DNA from: Onchidella celtica
Lineage: Eukaryota; Mollusca; Gastropoda; Systellommatophora; Onchidiidae
Direction: 5' to 3'
Length of the DNA: 64,000 bases
NCBI GenBank assembly: GCA_963931925.1
Contig: OZ007579.1
Coordinates: forward strand, 39,966,033 to 40,030,032
Each line of letters starts with the position of its first letter. The stretch's first letter is position 1. Shown here one piece after another: positions 11,754 through 22,245 of this stretch. A program made the translations under genes and the position numbers. Below the pieces are notes generated by a model. That model was not told the DNA's origin and made no database searches. It saw nothing but the letters and a program-made list of their open reading frames with translations.

Positions 11754-12395
11754 TTTAAAGCTGGGTCAAGGATTCCGAAATCAGAACAGAAAATAGAAAC
11801 AGTTCTATTTTCGAATTCGGAGGGGAAATCAGAACAGAAAGCAGAAAGCACGCAGTTTCGTTCTGATTTTGTAATTGTGTAAACGCAACGGACTTTCTGC
11901 AAAGTTTTGAGGGGAAATCAGAATTCTGATATCGTAATAGTGGACACAGGCCTTTAAGAAATTTGTGATAAATATTCCACACTTTTTAGGAATCCGATTC
12001 TCTACCGCTCACCACCGATCTACAAATAGCTCAATGGCGTCATCTGTCGGTATTTGGGCGGTGCACTTCGGTGCAGTAGTGCTGGCCGAGAGTCCAGATT
12101 TAGATTTGAAAATCCAATTAAACGGAACAATCCAGTTATCCGGATGACCCGCTGGCGACCCGCTTCCGATTTGCTTTTTCGAAATCTACGTCAGAGGCTC
12201 GTTCTGGAACGATGCAGTTTGTCTTTCCAGCCCCGTCTCTACTGCTTTAACAATAAAAAAAATACAAAAACTCCTCCCCCACCCCGGGCGGTCACTGAGA
12301 ACGAGCTCTCACAAAGTTGTGAGATCAATCCTACCGACCGCTTTTGAAGTCAGAGAACAGGTAGGCTACACCCGTGCAAACTGTTGGATTCATAG

Positions 12396-12648
12396 CGTCG
12401 CTGCAGGATTCTGAACGGCTAACTCTGAAAATGCAGTGTGATGTTGTTTTTTTTTCCGGAATTAAGAGTGACATCACATGACACATCTTATAAATAAAAT
12501 AAGCCCTGGATATGTAATCGGAAATATTTTTAGTATCAGTACCGATTCCCAGCTCCAAAATGTGTATAATAGCCTTGCTTTTCAGTTTCTCTACTCTCCT
12601 GTACAATTTACAAAAACCGAGTTAGCCGTTTAGAATCCTGCAGCGACG
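12396..12648. mobile_element. MITE with about 30-bp inverted repeats
   Basis: CGTCGCTGCAGGATTCTGAA at 12396 pairs with the complement of the sequence ending at 12648; the arms extend about 30 bp with two or three mismatches (GGCTAACTC follows in both). The 253-bp element has no coding capacity. The target duplication is unclear and no second copy was found here. Confidence 0.6.
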
Positions 12649-12659
12649 TTTAGGTAATC

Positions 12660-13107
12660 TTCTGATGTTTTTTTCTCTTCTTCCCCCCCACCCCCCCCCC
12701 CCCCCACTTTGCTTTTTAAACTTTTAAATACACCTCCCTCTCTCTCTGTTTTCTCTTTCCCTCCCCGCCTCTCCGTCTTTCTGTTTCCCTTCTCTCTCTA
12801 CTCCTTCTTTGTCTCCATTTCCTCCTGCTCTGTGTCCATCTCCCTCCTTCTCAGAGCCCCTCTCATTCCGGCCGCCCCTCTCTTTGTATGTCTGTCTGTT
12901 TATCTCCTCTCCCTCTTCCCCCTCCAACTCCGTCTCTGTCTGTATGCGTCTCCCACCCCTCTCTCTCTCTCTCTGCCGTCTCCATCTCTCTTCTCAATGT
13001 CCTTCAGTTTCTCTCTGCTTCCCCTCCTCCCCTCTATCTCCCTCCCTCCTCTCCCCCTCTGTCTGTCTTTCTCAGTGTCCCTCCCTTTCTCTCTGCTTCT
13101 CCTCTTG

Positions 13108-13139
<32 letters not shown>

Positions 13140-13195
13140 TCCTCTTTCCCTTCCTCCCCTTCTCTCTGCGTGTTTTTCTGGCCCTCACCTTCGCT
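12660..13195. repeat. Polypyrimidine (CT-rich) tract
   Basis: The stretch is almost purely C and T on the plus strand with CTCTCT, CTGTCTGT and CCCC runs. Long open frames in all plus frames are a by-product of the absence of purines and show only serine, leucine and proline repeats. Confidence 0.9.
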
Positions 13196-13199
13196 ATTC

Positions 13200-14120
13200 T
13201 GACCTGGTATCTATGTCAGTTACCAAACACGTAGGATGGCAGTACAAAATCGTCACCTTAGAGTGATAAGGTTCTATCTTCATTTTTTAAACTATATTAC
13301 ACACTACACACTTACACACTACTTCTATGGGCCGTCTCCATTGTGTGTCAAAGTATCATGCGGATTCAGTGTGCAATTTGTAAGTATTAACTAAAAATGA
13401 AAAAAGTCGTTTCACTAAAAGCTACGAGCACATGAAATTTCAATCATCAACTTCTCAGAAATTGATGGAAGGGAGTTAGAACCTTGTCCTAGTAAGGAGA
13501 CGAAATAATGGACGTAAGGAAATGTCAGGCCCTTATGAACTTCCTGACCTGCAGGCTCAATATTCGACACTTTAATAAAAGTCTCACCAGGCATGGCTGA
13601 TATTGCGATAATGTTGAAAGTGATTCCATAATCCGTCCACTTTAATTTACCAAATCCTTCCTGGTATTCAATATGTTGGAGATGACGTCATTGCAGAGTG
13701 GCGTGGGATTGAATCTTTAGACATGATTTCGTTGCTTGGGGGAACAAAGCCGGTGGAGTGCGGGGGGTTGGGGGGTGTGGGGGGTGTGAGGTAGTGGTGA
13801 AGGTGAGGTGGGGTGGGAGGTGGGTGAGGGCTCTTTTTTTAACATTCATAATTTTATCCGATGACCCCACGAGAAAACCAACAGCAGTCGAATTACAAAG
13901 CAGAATAGAGAAGATTTAGAGTTCTGTTGTCTGTGTTGTATTAACTGTTCATCTAGAGCTTACTACATGACTTGTATACTATAAATACCACGGTCCCCGA
14001 TCAATAGCCCAAGAACTAGGGTCACGACATACCAGGGTATCTAAAAAACGTATGCACCCTTTAAATATGTATTAATACAATGTTAATTAATCTTCGTGTC
14101 CAATTTTGGCAAGTAGCAAC
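13200..14120. other. Intergenic, with one weak MITE-L remnant
   Basis: No gene is visible. At about 13879-13997 a segment beginning AACAGCAGTCGAATTACAAA and ending CACGGTCCCC resembles the short MITE seen at 51309-51422, but with much divergence. A GT-rich purine run lies at 13755-13830. Confidence 0.4.
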
Positions 14121-14343
14121 GTTAGTTCTTGTTAGTTTCAGCTGCACTTTTTGCACAACTGAGAAGTTCCACCTTAAAGGTGTGTGACTTTAGTATTATG
14201 ACGAGGAGTTAAAATAAATCGGAACTGTGAAACAGTTTGAAAAGTGGCACGACGCATTTTAAGCAAGAGTCAAAGTGTACATTTGTTATACCTCTTTTAA
14301 TACACTAAAAGATCTCCAGTTTTTTCAGAAAATGAAGATGGAG
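14121..14343 (+). mobile_element. MITE-K copy 1
   Basis: This is one of about eight copies of a 220-260 bp element whose best-preserved members begin CTTAGTTCTTGTTTGTTCC and end with the complement. Shared inner landmarks are GGAGTTA.AATAAATCGG, ACTGTGAAACAG and ACTAAAAGATCTCCAG. This copy has lost its right TIR. Confidence 0.65.
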
Positions 14344-14624
14344 ATGTCTAAAGGCGGTATTGCTTGAAATGTATTAATCAAGTTTCTGTTGCCGAAATCC
14401 GTGCACACTCTTCATTTCCATAGCAAGTTTTTCTACATGTACAAACGTGTGTTATCAATGTGAAACATTTATCAGCATGGTGTCAGTTGTTCAACGTAAT
14501 ACAAAGCAGATGGATAAGCGCATCGGTTTAGCGCGCTGAGTCAAGTTTACAATAATGTAGGAGCGTAGCCAACAATAATATAGTAGAAATCGTATTTTAA
14601 TAGCTACACACGTCTTCTGCACTT

Positions 14625-14935
14625 GCAGTTTCGGTCCCTAATAGGTAAGTAAAACCCATCAAAACCTTGGGCCATGGAAAAGGGTCTTAATGCTATATTT
14701 TCAGACGTGCCAAGGAGCACACAGATGTCACTCTGCGACATGCAAAACTGAGGACTCGTACAGCACAATCATTGCACTTTCGGTCCCCAATACGTAAGTA
14801 AAACGCATTAAAACTCCGGGCTATTGAAAACGGCCTTAATCCTATATTTATTTGCAGACACGCCAAGGAGCACATAGATGTGACGCTGTGACGCCGTGAC
14901 ACGCATAACTGAGGACTCGTATAACACAATCATTA
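14625..14935. repeat. Imperfect tandem duplication, about 145-bp unit, two copies
   Basis: Segments starting CTGCACTTGCAGTTTCGGTC and TTGCACTTTCGGTCCC run in parallel through GTAAGTAAAAC, GCCAAGGAGCAC and AACTGAGGACTCGTA. The two copies differ by many substitutions and small gaps, so the duplication is old. Confidence 0.7.
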
Positions 14936-15301
14936 AATCAAGGATCGGAACACAGATAATCATGGGCATTTTGAGAGCTGTATCACAAAACGGACTGGGG
15001 CGTCAGTGTATAAACAGATTAGAACCCGGACCTGGTTCGATCCCATGGACGCGAACTGTTGATTCATTGGTCAAACAGCGTATGTCACGTCAGCTGAGTT
15101 GTTTTTTTCTGCCTCGGGCGATTGATCGGTCTGACCATTAATGACCATAATTTTACTGTAAACCTTTGACGAGCATTGAGGTTAACCAGAGCATAGCCGG
15201 CCATTCATTGGCCAAATCGCCTTAGTACCTTTCTCTTAACTGTAGATAAGATTACACTTGAGTGGTCTTTATACTGGGCCACGTGTTTAGTTCCACAATG
15301 C

Positions 15302-15549
15302 GATCTTAGTTCTTGTTTGTTCCAACTCCGCTTTTTGCACAATAGAGAAATTCCATGTTAAACATAATTATGTGGCTTTGGCATTATGATAAGGAGTTAG
15401 AATAAACCGGCACTGTGAAATAGCTTAATAAAAGCTAAAACACATTTTAAACAGGTGTCGAAATGTGCATTTGTTATACATATTCTACATACTAAAAGAT
15501 CTCCAGTTTTTTCCCAAAGTGGAGATAGAACAAACAAGAATTAAGGTCA
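15302..15549 (+). mobile_element. MITE-K copy 2, both TIRs present
   Basis: It begins GATCTTAGTTCTTGTTTGTT and ends GAACAAACAAGAATTAAGGTC, an inverted pair of about 25 bp. The 248-bp copy is the best reference for the family in this window. It is non-coding. Confidence 0.75.
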
Positions 15550-16076
15550 CGACAATCTGGCTACTTTATTAGGATGGATCTCCCTGTAATTTAATCTCTG
15601 GGGCGCATTTTCTCTCCCCCCCCCCCCCCAAAAAAAAACAACACACACATCTGATTTAACAAGGACGAGACATCTTTTCTAAATTTGAAATCACAGTTTT
15701 CGAAGTCTCTGTTCAAGTCTCTTACTGCTGTTTTAGTGTTTAATACAAAATGAATAATTATAGTTATAATAACCATGATAATATATAGTATCACATTACG
15801 CACGGGTATGACCACTTCTATATTTAGTCTTACTGTTTGTTTGAGTTTTACTATCCGTTGGCACGATAATGGCCGCTTTGTTCCTTTCTCGGCATATTTG
15901 CATAGTTCATTTATGTTTGGTATTCAAAGCTTCATCAATTTACATTTCATAAATAGAATTGAATGGTTTCGTACACTTTTCTTACATTGGTAACATTCTG
16001 AAAAATTGATTTGTATAGATCTGTAAAGAGTTTAGTAAATGATTATAAAAGTTTTAAAATCAAGCTGTAGATGTTA
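15550..16076. other. Intergenic, nothing recognised
   Basis: AT-rich sequence with a poly-C/poly-A junction at 15617-15640. No second copy, splice pattern or protein similarity was seen. Confidence 0.4.
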
Positions 16077-16247
16077 AGCTGGGTTTTTATGTGTGCGGAA
16101 ACGGAAAAGGCAACGTATACGTCAAAATCCATCAAGAGGTAAAAAGAAGGAGTGTTTCCATGTTTACGGAAATGAAATCGTTCTTTCTATTTCACCACGT
16201 GAAGCGTTTTTGACTTTTTCTGTTTCCGTACACAGGAAAACCCAGCT
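16077..16247. mobile_element. MITE-M copy 1 (3-bp TSD)
   Basis: AGCTGGGTTTTTATGTGTGC at the left and its complement (CAGGAAAACCCAGCT) at the right form TIRs, flanked by TTA on both sides (16074-16076 and 16248-16250). The inside carries CGGAAACGGAAA-type motifs. Related copies are at 47429-47602 and 61500-61691. Confidence 0.8.
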
Positions 16248-17249
16248 TTAGCCTCTTTCAGAAGAGAGATTAATTTGTTTGATACTCCAGGTAAATACTA
16301 CCATTTCAGATCTAAGAAAAGAAGACTTGCTTGGAATGACAGGAGTCTCCCATTACGGTAATTTCAGTCGTCTAGTAGCTTAAACTACTTATGTGTAAGC
16401 CACTCTAGCCTAGGGTCTTTAGAGCCAGTGTAGCATACGGTGAGAGCAAAGATTTTGGCAAAGACAGAACACTCAATCTCTGGTGCCAATCAAAGATTTT
16501 CTTTCTGGAGTCCACTTGGACATGTTGCTTTATCCACCTTAAGACTTTTCAGTGACAGCTGCAATTGGAGACGAAATAGTTCGGTCTTGACTGGCGGCAG
16601 TTTTTACTGTGATCAGCTGGAAGCATTGTTAAAGCGTTGTTTTTGTGTGTACCGTATTTAGGTGCCAGTGACGGGTCTTAGTCTATGATTCTCATTATGA
16701 TCGTTATGTGACGGAATCTCATGTGGCGATAGAGGGAGTCTCAAGATACGGATCTGCATTCACCAGGGAGGGCGTTCAGTAGTGAGGTATGTTTGTACAG
16801 TATGTCACGGCCACAACACTTATGATTGATTCACTTTTACCATATTTCAGAAAGCGTGAAAAAGTATTACTACTTTGCAAATCTTGTGATCAGCCCCAAA
16901 AGTTGTTTCATGTCAAAATTCAGACTTTGAAGGCTCGATACAAAATCTGCAAGCTTTTCAAGAAACAAAACAAACTAACCTTATTTTAGCTGGGCTGTTA
17001 TGCCCTACTTTAAAAATAGTTTAAAATGACATCGGTCTGGTGAATTGTGTCAGGACGGTGACGATAATTCCCCAAAATGTAATGTTTCTCAGAAATTTTG
17101 GTGAGTGTAAAACTTAAAATAATTAGCGACAAAAGGTGACAAAAGCACGAACTTAGCCAGGTGAGGCCTCCGACGGTCATCTCCAATTTCTGAAAAAAAA
17201 AAAAAAACGGAAATTCTTTCAATTCATAGAGGAGATATAACAAACATAC

Positions 17250-17387
17250 ACTTTGACACTTTGACACTTTGACACTTGTTTAAAGTGCGTTGCGGCATTT
17301 ATCAAGCTGTTTCACAGTTCTGATTTCTTCTACATCCTTACCATAATGCCAAAACCACAAAAGTTTAACGTCGAATTTCTCTGTTGT

Positions 17388-17392
<5 letters not shown>
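17250..17392 (-). mobile_element. MITE-K copy 3, partial
   Basis: The minus-strand family sequence is recognisable from TGACACTTGTTTAAAGTGCG to TTTAACGTCGAATTTCTCTG. It is cut at the right by a CT microsatellite that begins at 17392. Confidence 0.6.
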
Positions 17393-17462
<70 letters not shown>

Positions 17463-17545
17463 CTCTCTCTGTGTGTGTCTCTCTGTGTGTGTGTGTGTCT
17501 CTCTCTCTCTCTGTGTCTCTCTCTCTCTCTCTGTGCTCTGTGTGT

Positions 17546-17595
<50 letters not shown>

Positions 17596-17657
17596 CTCTC
17601 TCTCACATACAATTCTTGTCACTCCCTGTCTGCGTTCCTCCCCTTCTCTCTTTCTTG

Positions 17658-17710
<53 letters not shown>

Positions 17711-17860
17711 ACTCTCTCTCTCACATACAATTCTTGTCACTCCCTGTCTGCGTTCCTCCCCTTCTCTCTTTCTTGCTCTCTCTCTCTCTCACACTTTTTG
17801 TCACTCTCTGTCTCTCTAGTCTGTCTGTCTCCCCCCCCACCCCTCTCTCTCGTCGTCCCG
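17392..17860. repeat. CT/CTGT microsatellite with one internal tandem duplication
   Basis: Pure CT runs alternate with TGTG runs. A more complex segment with ACATACAATTCTTGTCACTC occurs twice, about 110 bp apart, so part of the array was duplicated as a block. The open frames here are low-complexity only. Confidence 0.9.
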
Positions 17861-18402
17861 CCTGTCTACAGCAGCGGCAGGTCACTTACCAATGACTGAT
17901 TATATGTCAGATAAAGGACGATAATCCCCGGAAAGCTGACCACTGGTGGTTTTGGCCCTTTGCCTATAGTAGGGAGCTACATAATCAGTTAACCCTGAAG
18001 TCTCCGCCGTCCAATTCTGCTTGTGGGAAAAATTCTGATTATGTGAGAATTTGTTCTTAGCGGCATAATTAAAGTGTTTTCACGTTCATTTGGTTGATTT
18101 AATGTTTGTTGCAGAAACAATGGTTTAATTCTGGAGGACGTCTTGGGAGTGAATATAAAACTTTCAAAGAAATTATATTCCAAAATCGAGCATATGCACT
18201 TTATTAATGACCCCTAAGAAACCAGTAAGTTTGTTGAAAAAAGAAAAGATACATTGTATGTTTTACACAAGTTAAGATTGGAACAATAAATCAGTTGGGC
18301 CCCTACAACATATTTAAAAATTTAAAATTAAAAAAATATTTTTTTTAAAAATCCCATCGATTGGCACTTTTGACCGAGTGAATTCATGAGTGGCGTTTTT
18401 CG

Positions 18403-18950
18403 GATCTGATCCAGGAATAATATTCTGGCTCTGAAAGTCTGCCTGTACCAGCAGTGCTGGAGCTAAGCAAGCAGTGGCGTAGTATGATTTGTCAGCCCCC
18501 GGGGCAAGACAGGCATTGCGACCCCCCCCCCCCACCAGGATCTGATCCAGGTATAATATTCTGGCTCTGAAAATCTGTCTGTACCAGCAGTGCTGGAGCT
18601 AAGCAAGCAGTGGCATAGTACGATTTGTCAGCCCCCGGGGTAAGACAGGCATTGCGACCCCCCCCCCCCCCAAGGATCTGATCCAGGTATAATATTCTGG
18701 CTCTGAAAGTCTGTCTGTACCAGCAGTGCTGGAGCTAAGCAAGCAGTGGCGTAGTATGATTTGTCAGCCCCCGGGGCAAGACAGGCATTGCGACCCCCCT
18801 CCCCCCCCCCCCCCCAGGATCTGATCCAGGTATAATATTCTGGCTCTGAAAATCTGTCTGTACCAGCAGTGCTGGAGCTAAGCAAGCAGTGGCGTAGTAT
18901 GATTTGTCAGGCCCCGGGGTAAGACAAGCATTGCGACCCCCCCCCCCCCG
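18403..18950. repeat. Tandem array, four units of 136-143 bp
   Basis: Units begin GATCTGATCCAGG at 18403, 18539, 18675 and 18818 and end in poly-C of variable length, which explains the change in period. Each unit includes TAAGCAAG followed by CAGTGGCGTA, the presumed target and left end of the hAT-like element at 18887-19409. The array therefore repeats a flank plus transposon-end junction. Confidence 0.85.
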
Positions 18951-19409
18951 CTCGTGAATTGTCAGCACTCTCTGAGTCCCTTCCACCAGTCCAGAATTAA
19001 CCCCCAACACAAGTACGAACATGGTATTTCAAGAAAATACTTATTCTAATAATACACACAGGATGCCGAGACGAAGCAATTCGTTATATTCCGTCCGCCG
19101 TCTTGGGCGCGGAAGATGCGGGTATCAATGCAACAATTCGCACCACGCCCCTGCATGATTGAACGAAAATGGGTAGTACTCGCCGTATTCATACACATGG
19201 AATTTGTGGACATAATAGTGGGAGAAGGAAAAGTTCATCTCGATATTCTCGGATGATAGTATACTCAGTGTTATTTTAAAGGCGCACTGTTTTTTTTTAT
19301 TAATTAATTTTACTTCTTTGTCATTTTTTACTTTTCAAATCTTACGCCCCTAAGAATTTTATGCCCGGAGGCAACCGCCCCTGTAGCTCCGGCCCACGGT
19401 ACGCCACCG
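18887..19409. mobile_element. hAT-like non-autonomous element
   Basis: The left end CAGTGGCGTA and right end TACGCCACCG are inverted with one mismatch. The 8 bases before the left end (TAAGCAAG) and after the right end (TAAGCAAA) agree at seven places, as expected for a hAT target duplication. The 523-bp interior is non-coding. Confidence 0.6.
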
Positions 19410-19786
19410 TAAGCAAACATGTGTTATCGGCAGATCTGGACGCCAATAACTCCGATAATCGTCTGGGAAATAACCGGTGATTAGAATGAAATACAACCAG
19501 AGGCGCGCCCCCTCCCTTCCCCTACCCTCTCCTCGGCCTCCTTCCGTGGTACCGAGTTCAACATTGGCGGCATGTATTCCAGTGTACCACTAGGCGATCA
19601 GTTGTGTACACAGCATATACACGCAAAAACCCATGGCCTCTCTGCCCATGGCCATAGGGAGATACACCATGTCTTGTGTGTTGCACGTTGACAGTTACGA
19701 GTGCAAGTGTTCTTTCTGGTTTGGGAGTATCAGTGATAGATAAAGGAATTCAAAATGTAGGTTTGTTTTTAAGTCATTAATGTTGT

Positions 19787-19802
19787 TTGTCTCTCTGTCT
19801 CT

Positions 19803-19842
<40 letters not shown>

Positions 19843-19943
19843 CACTCTACCTCTCTCTCTCTCTCTTTCTCTTTCACACGCTCACTCTATCTCTCTCCTC
19901 CTTCTCATTTTTTTTGTCTTCTCTGTCTTCCTACCACTTTCTT

Positions 19944-19989
<46 letters not shown>

Positions 19990-20143
19990 TCTCCTTTTTT
20001 CATTCCCTCTTTCCCACACTCTTTTTGATCTCTGTTTCTGTCTCTTTTCCCCTTCTCTCTCTCTCTCATACATATACACTCTTTTTGTAGCTTGTCTGCC
20101 ACTCTCTTTCTTCCCTCTCAATCTCTTTTACACGCCCCTTCTC

Positions 20144-20174
<31 letters not shown>

Positions 20175-20195
20175 TTGTCTCTCCCATTCCCCGTA
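19787..20195. repeat. CT microsatellite
   Basis: CTCTCT runs with interspersed TTTC, ACAC and poly-T. Serine/leucine open frames on the plus strand and arginine/glutamate frames on the minus strand are low-complexity artefacts. Confidence 0.9.
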
Positions 20196-20790
20196 TGAGT
20201 TAGCAAGTTTACGTGACTAAACAGTTTTCTATGGTATTGTGTACACTTATGGGTGTGGGTCTGAAAATAATAACTATCTTTTTATCAGTATTTATATTTC
20301 CAAACGAAGAGAAGACATTAGTGATCTACATGATTGTAAAACTGCCTGTAGCTGGCATGGAGTGATCTGTGTTAGGGACCATCTATAAAGTACATACCTC
20401 TACACCTCCTGCCTCCCCCCTTCTCAGCCATCTCGAAGGAGGGAGAAGCTTTCTTACTGGCTACGTGCTCCAACAAGTTGTTGTTTTTTTCCGGCGGGTT
20501 TGGGGGGGGGGGGGGACTTGAAGCCCAAAATATACCCGATAGTTACGTCTTTTTTTTTCTTTTTAGTGTGCACATGTATATAATATATATATTGTGTGTG
20601 TGTGTGTGTGTGTTATGAAGATGTCTAGGTAGGCATTTCCCACCATATCAAAGATCAACAATACTGGATATGGATCATCCTGTGTGTTCTACGTGACAAA
20701 CGTCTTTTAAGCGCCGGCTTTTATGCACATATTGATTACAATGAAAACGTTATTCCATTTCGTGTTGTGAATGACGAAAACATTTTCTAA

Positions 20791-21248
20791 AGATCCTAAT
20801 TCTTCTTGGTTCCAACTCCACCTTTTTTGCACGACTGAGCAATTCGACGTTCAATGTTTGGGGCTTTTGTATTAGGATAAAACGTGAGAATACATCGGAA
20901 CTGTCAAACAGCTTGATAAGTGCCACAACACATTAAACAATATTGTCAAAGTGTGCATTTGTTATACCTGTTCTACATACTAAGTGGTCGTGTCCACAGC
21001 ATCCACCTCACTCCGCTATTTTTACGCAAAATGACGTATGAAAAAGTAAAACACCCCTGGCCTTTGTATACTTGTCCACAGCATCCGTTCCGCTCCGCTC
21101 CGCTCCTCACCGCTATAAAGGCAATGAGAATTTTTCATTCGCCATTTTCCCGTAAAAATAGCGGAGCGGATGCTGTGGACAAGACCCCTAAAAGATCTCC
21201 GGCTGTTCAGAAAATGGAGATAAAACAAACCAGAACTAAGGTCACGAT
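20791..21248 (+). mobile_element. MITE-K copy 4, interrupted by another MITE
   Basis: The copy begins GATCCTAATTCTTCTTGGTT and ends ACCAGAACTAAGGTCACGAT. The family sequence breaks off at CATACTAA (20983) and resumes at TAAAAGATCTCC (21189), with a 205-bp element inserted between. Confidence 0.75.
20984..21188. mobile_element. MITE nested in MITE-K, TAA target duplication
   Basis: TAA stands at 20981-20983 and 21189-21191. Inner ends GTCCACAGCATCC and GGATGCTGTGGAC are inverted. A second inner copy of TTGTCCACAGCATCCG begins near 21073 and pairs with the right end through the GCGGAGCGGA motif. The three-base TAA duplication would suit a PIF/Harbinger relative. Confidence 0.7.
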
Positions 21249-21299
21249 CTCTGAAGACCCTGTACCACAAACCCAGGCCTGCAATGCCTGGATGATACG

Positions 21300-22245
21300 A
21301 GAGTCGAGTGTTTTAGGTCTTTATTGTAGGAGGTTTCTCTGCCCTTGGCATTTACATCTCACTTGCCTCGTCTTTAGTTTCCTTGGTTTTTTGTTTCTGT
21401 GAGTTTTTGTTGTAAGGATTAGGTTGTTGTTGTTGTTGTTGGTTTTTTTGTTTCTGTGAGTTTTTGTTGTAAGGATTAGCTTGTTGTTGTTGTTGTTGGT
21501 TTTTTTGTTTCTGTGAGTTTTTGTTGTAAGGATTAGGTTGTTGTTGTTGTTGGTGGTTTTTTTGTTTCTGTGAGTTTTTGTTGTAAGGATTAGCTTGTTG
21601 TTGTTGTTGTTGGTTTTTTTGTTTCTGTGAGTTTTTGTTGTAAGGATTAGCTTGTTGTTGTTGTTGTTGGTCTTTTTGTTTCTGTGAGTTTTTGTTGTAA
21701 GGATTAGCTTGTTGTTGTTGTTGTTGGTTTTTTTGTTTCTGTGAGTTTTTGTTGTAAGGATTAGCTTGTTGTTGTTGTTGTTGGTTTTTTTGTTTCTGTG
21801 AGTTTTTGTTGTAAGGATTAGCTTGTTGTTGTTGTTGTTGGTTTTTTTGTTTCTGTGAGTTTTTGTTGTAAGGATTAGCTTGTTGTTGTTGCTGTTGGTT
21901 TTTTTGTTTCTGTGAGTTTTTGTTGTAAGGATTAGGTTGTTGTTGTTGGTTTTTTTTAGAATATTCCCCGGCAGCGGCCTTGTTCGGTCTGCTCTTCTAG
22001 ACTTTCAACCGCTAAGGTATCTTTAACGTGCGCAATGTGCAGTTGTGCCCTCCAAGTTTATCGTCCTTGTTCGAGAAGACCAGTTTCTCGATCCTACCTA
22101 CCACAGGATCAGGGCCAGGAATTCCCCCCCCCCCCAGCCCCCCAAATTCAAAATGCCTGCTGCGACCGAGAATCGAACCCGGTACCTTCGGAATGAGAGG
22201 CGAGCACCTGGCCTCTGGAACAACGTGTCTCCCTCCCCCCCCCTC
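21300..22245 (-). mobile_element. tRNA-derived SINE copy S1 with expanded tail
   Basis: On the minus strand the right part reads like a tRNA promoter, with a B-box GGTTCGATTC near 22172 and an A-box-like region before it. The body includes GATCCTGTGGTAGGTAGGAT and GAAGAGCAGACC. The same body occurs at 55970-56200 and 60405-60645, and the segment GGTCTTTATTGTAGGAGG to TTTACATCTCACTTG at its far end recurs beside both other copies. The GTT-rich part in the middle has become a minisatellite in this copy. Confidence 0.6.
21390..21955. repeat. Minisatellite, about 57-bp unit, ten copies
   Basis: The unit holds GTTTCTGTGAGTTTTTGTTG, TAAGGATTAGC and (TTG)4-6. Length differences come from the TTG count. 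It lies inside the SINE S1 homology, where the other copies have only one such segment, so it expanded after that insertion. Confidence 0.9.

Larger units (their letters stand above)
5149..11956. mobile_element. PIF/Harbinger DNA transposon, near full length
   Basis: The element spans 5152-11953 (6802 bp) between two TTA target copies (5149-5151 and 11954-11956). The termini AGGCCTGTGTCCACTATTAC at 5152 and its complement ending at 11953 are perfect inverted repeats for about 35 bp. TTA duplication and a HARBI1-type transposase identify PIF/Harbinger. It also carries the MADF/Myb-like second protein these elements need. A second copy of the inner TIR lies at about 5253-5287, and ATCAGAA-like motifs crowd both subterminal regions (5190-5300 and 11757-11935), plausible binding sites for its own proteins. 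Both genes have damage, so the copy is probably not active, but the perfect TIRs suggest it is not old. Confidence 0.9.

Noticed and set aside
12709-13266. Long serine/leucine/proline open frames in several plus frames
   Set aside because: The region is almost free of purines on the plus strand, so stop codons cannot occur. This is composition, not coding.
15020-15060. Possible tRNA B-box (GGTTCGATCCC)
   Set aside because: No acceptor stem or A-box at suitable distance; a single motif is not enough.
17346-17899. Overlapping open frames of SLSLSL and RERERE repeats
   Set aside because: Translation of CT microsatellite in all frames.
22150-22200. tRNA gene (minus strand, B-box GGTTCGATTC)
   Set aside because: The same sequence recurs at 56140 and 60580 with a common non-tRNA body, and the cloverleaf is not complete. 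It is a SINE head.
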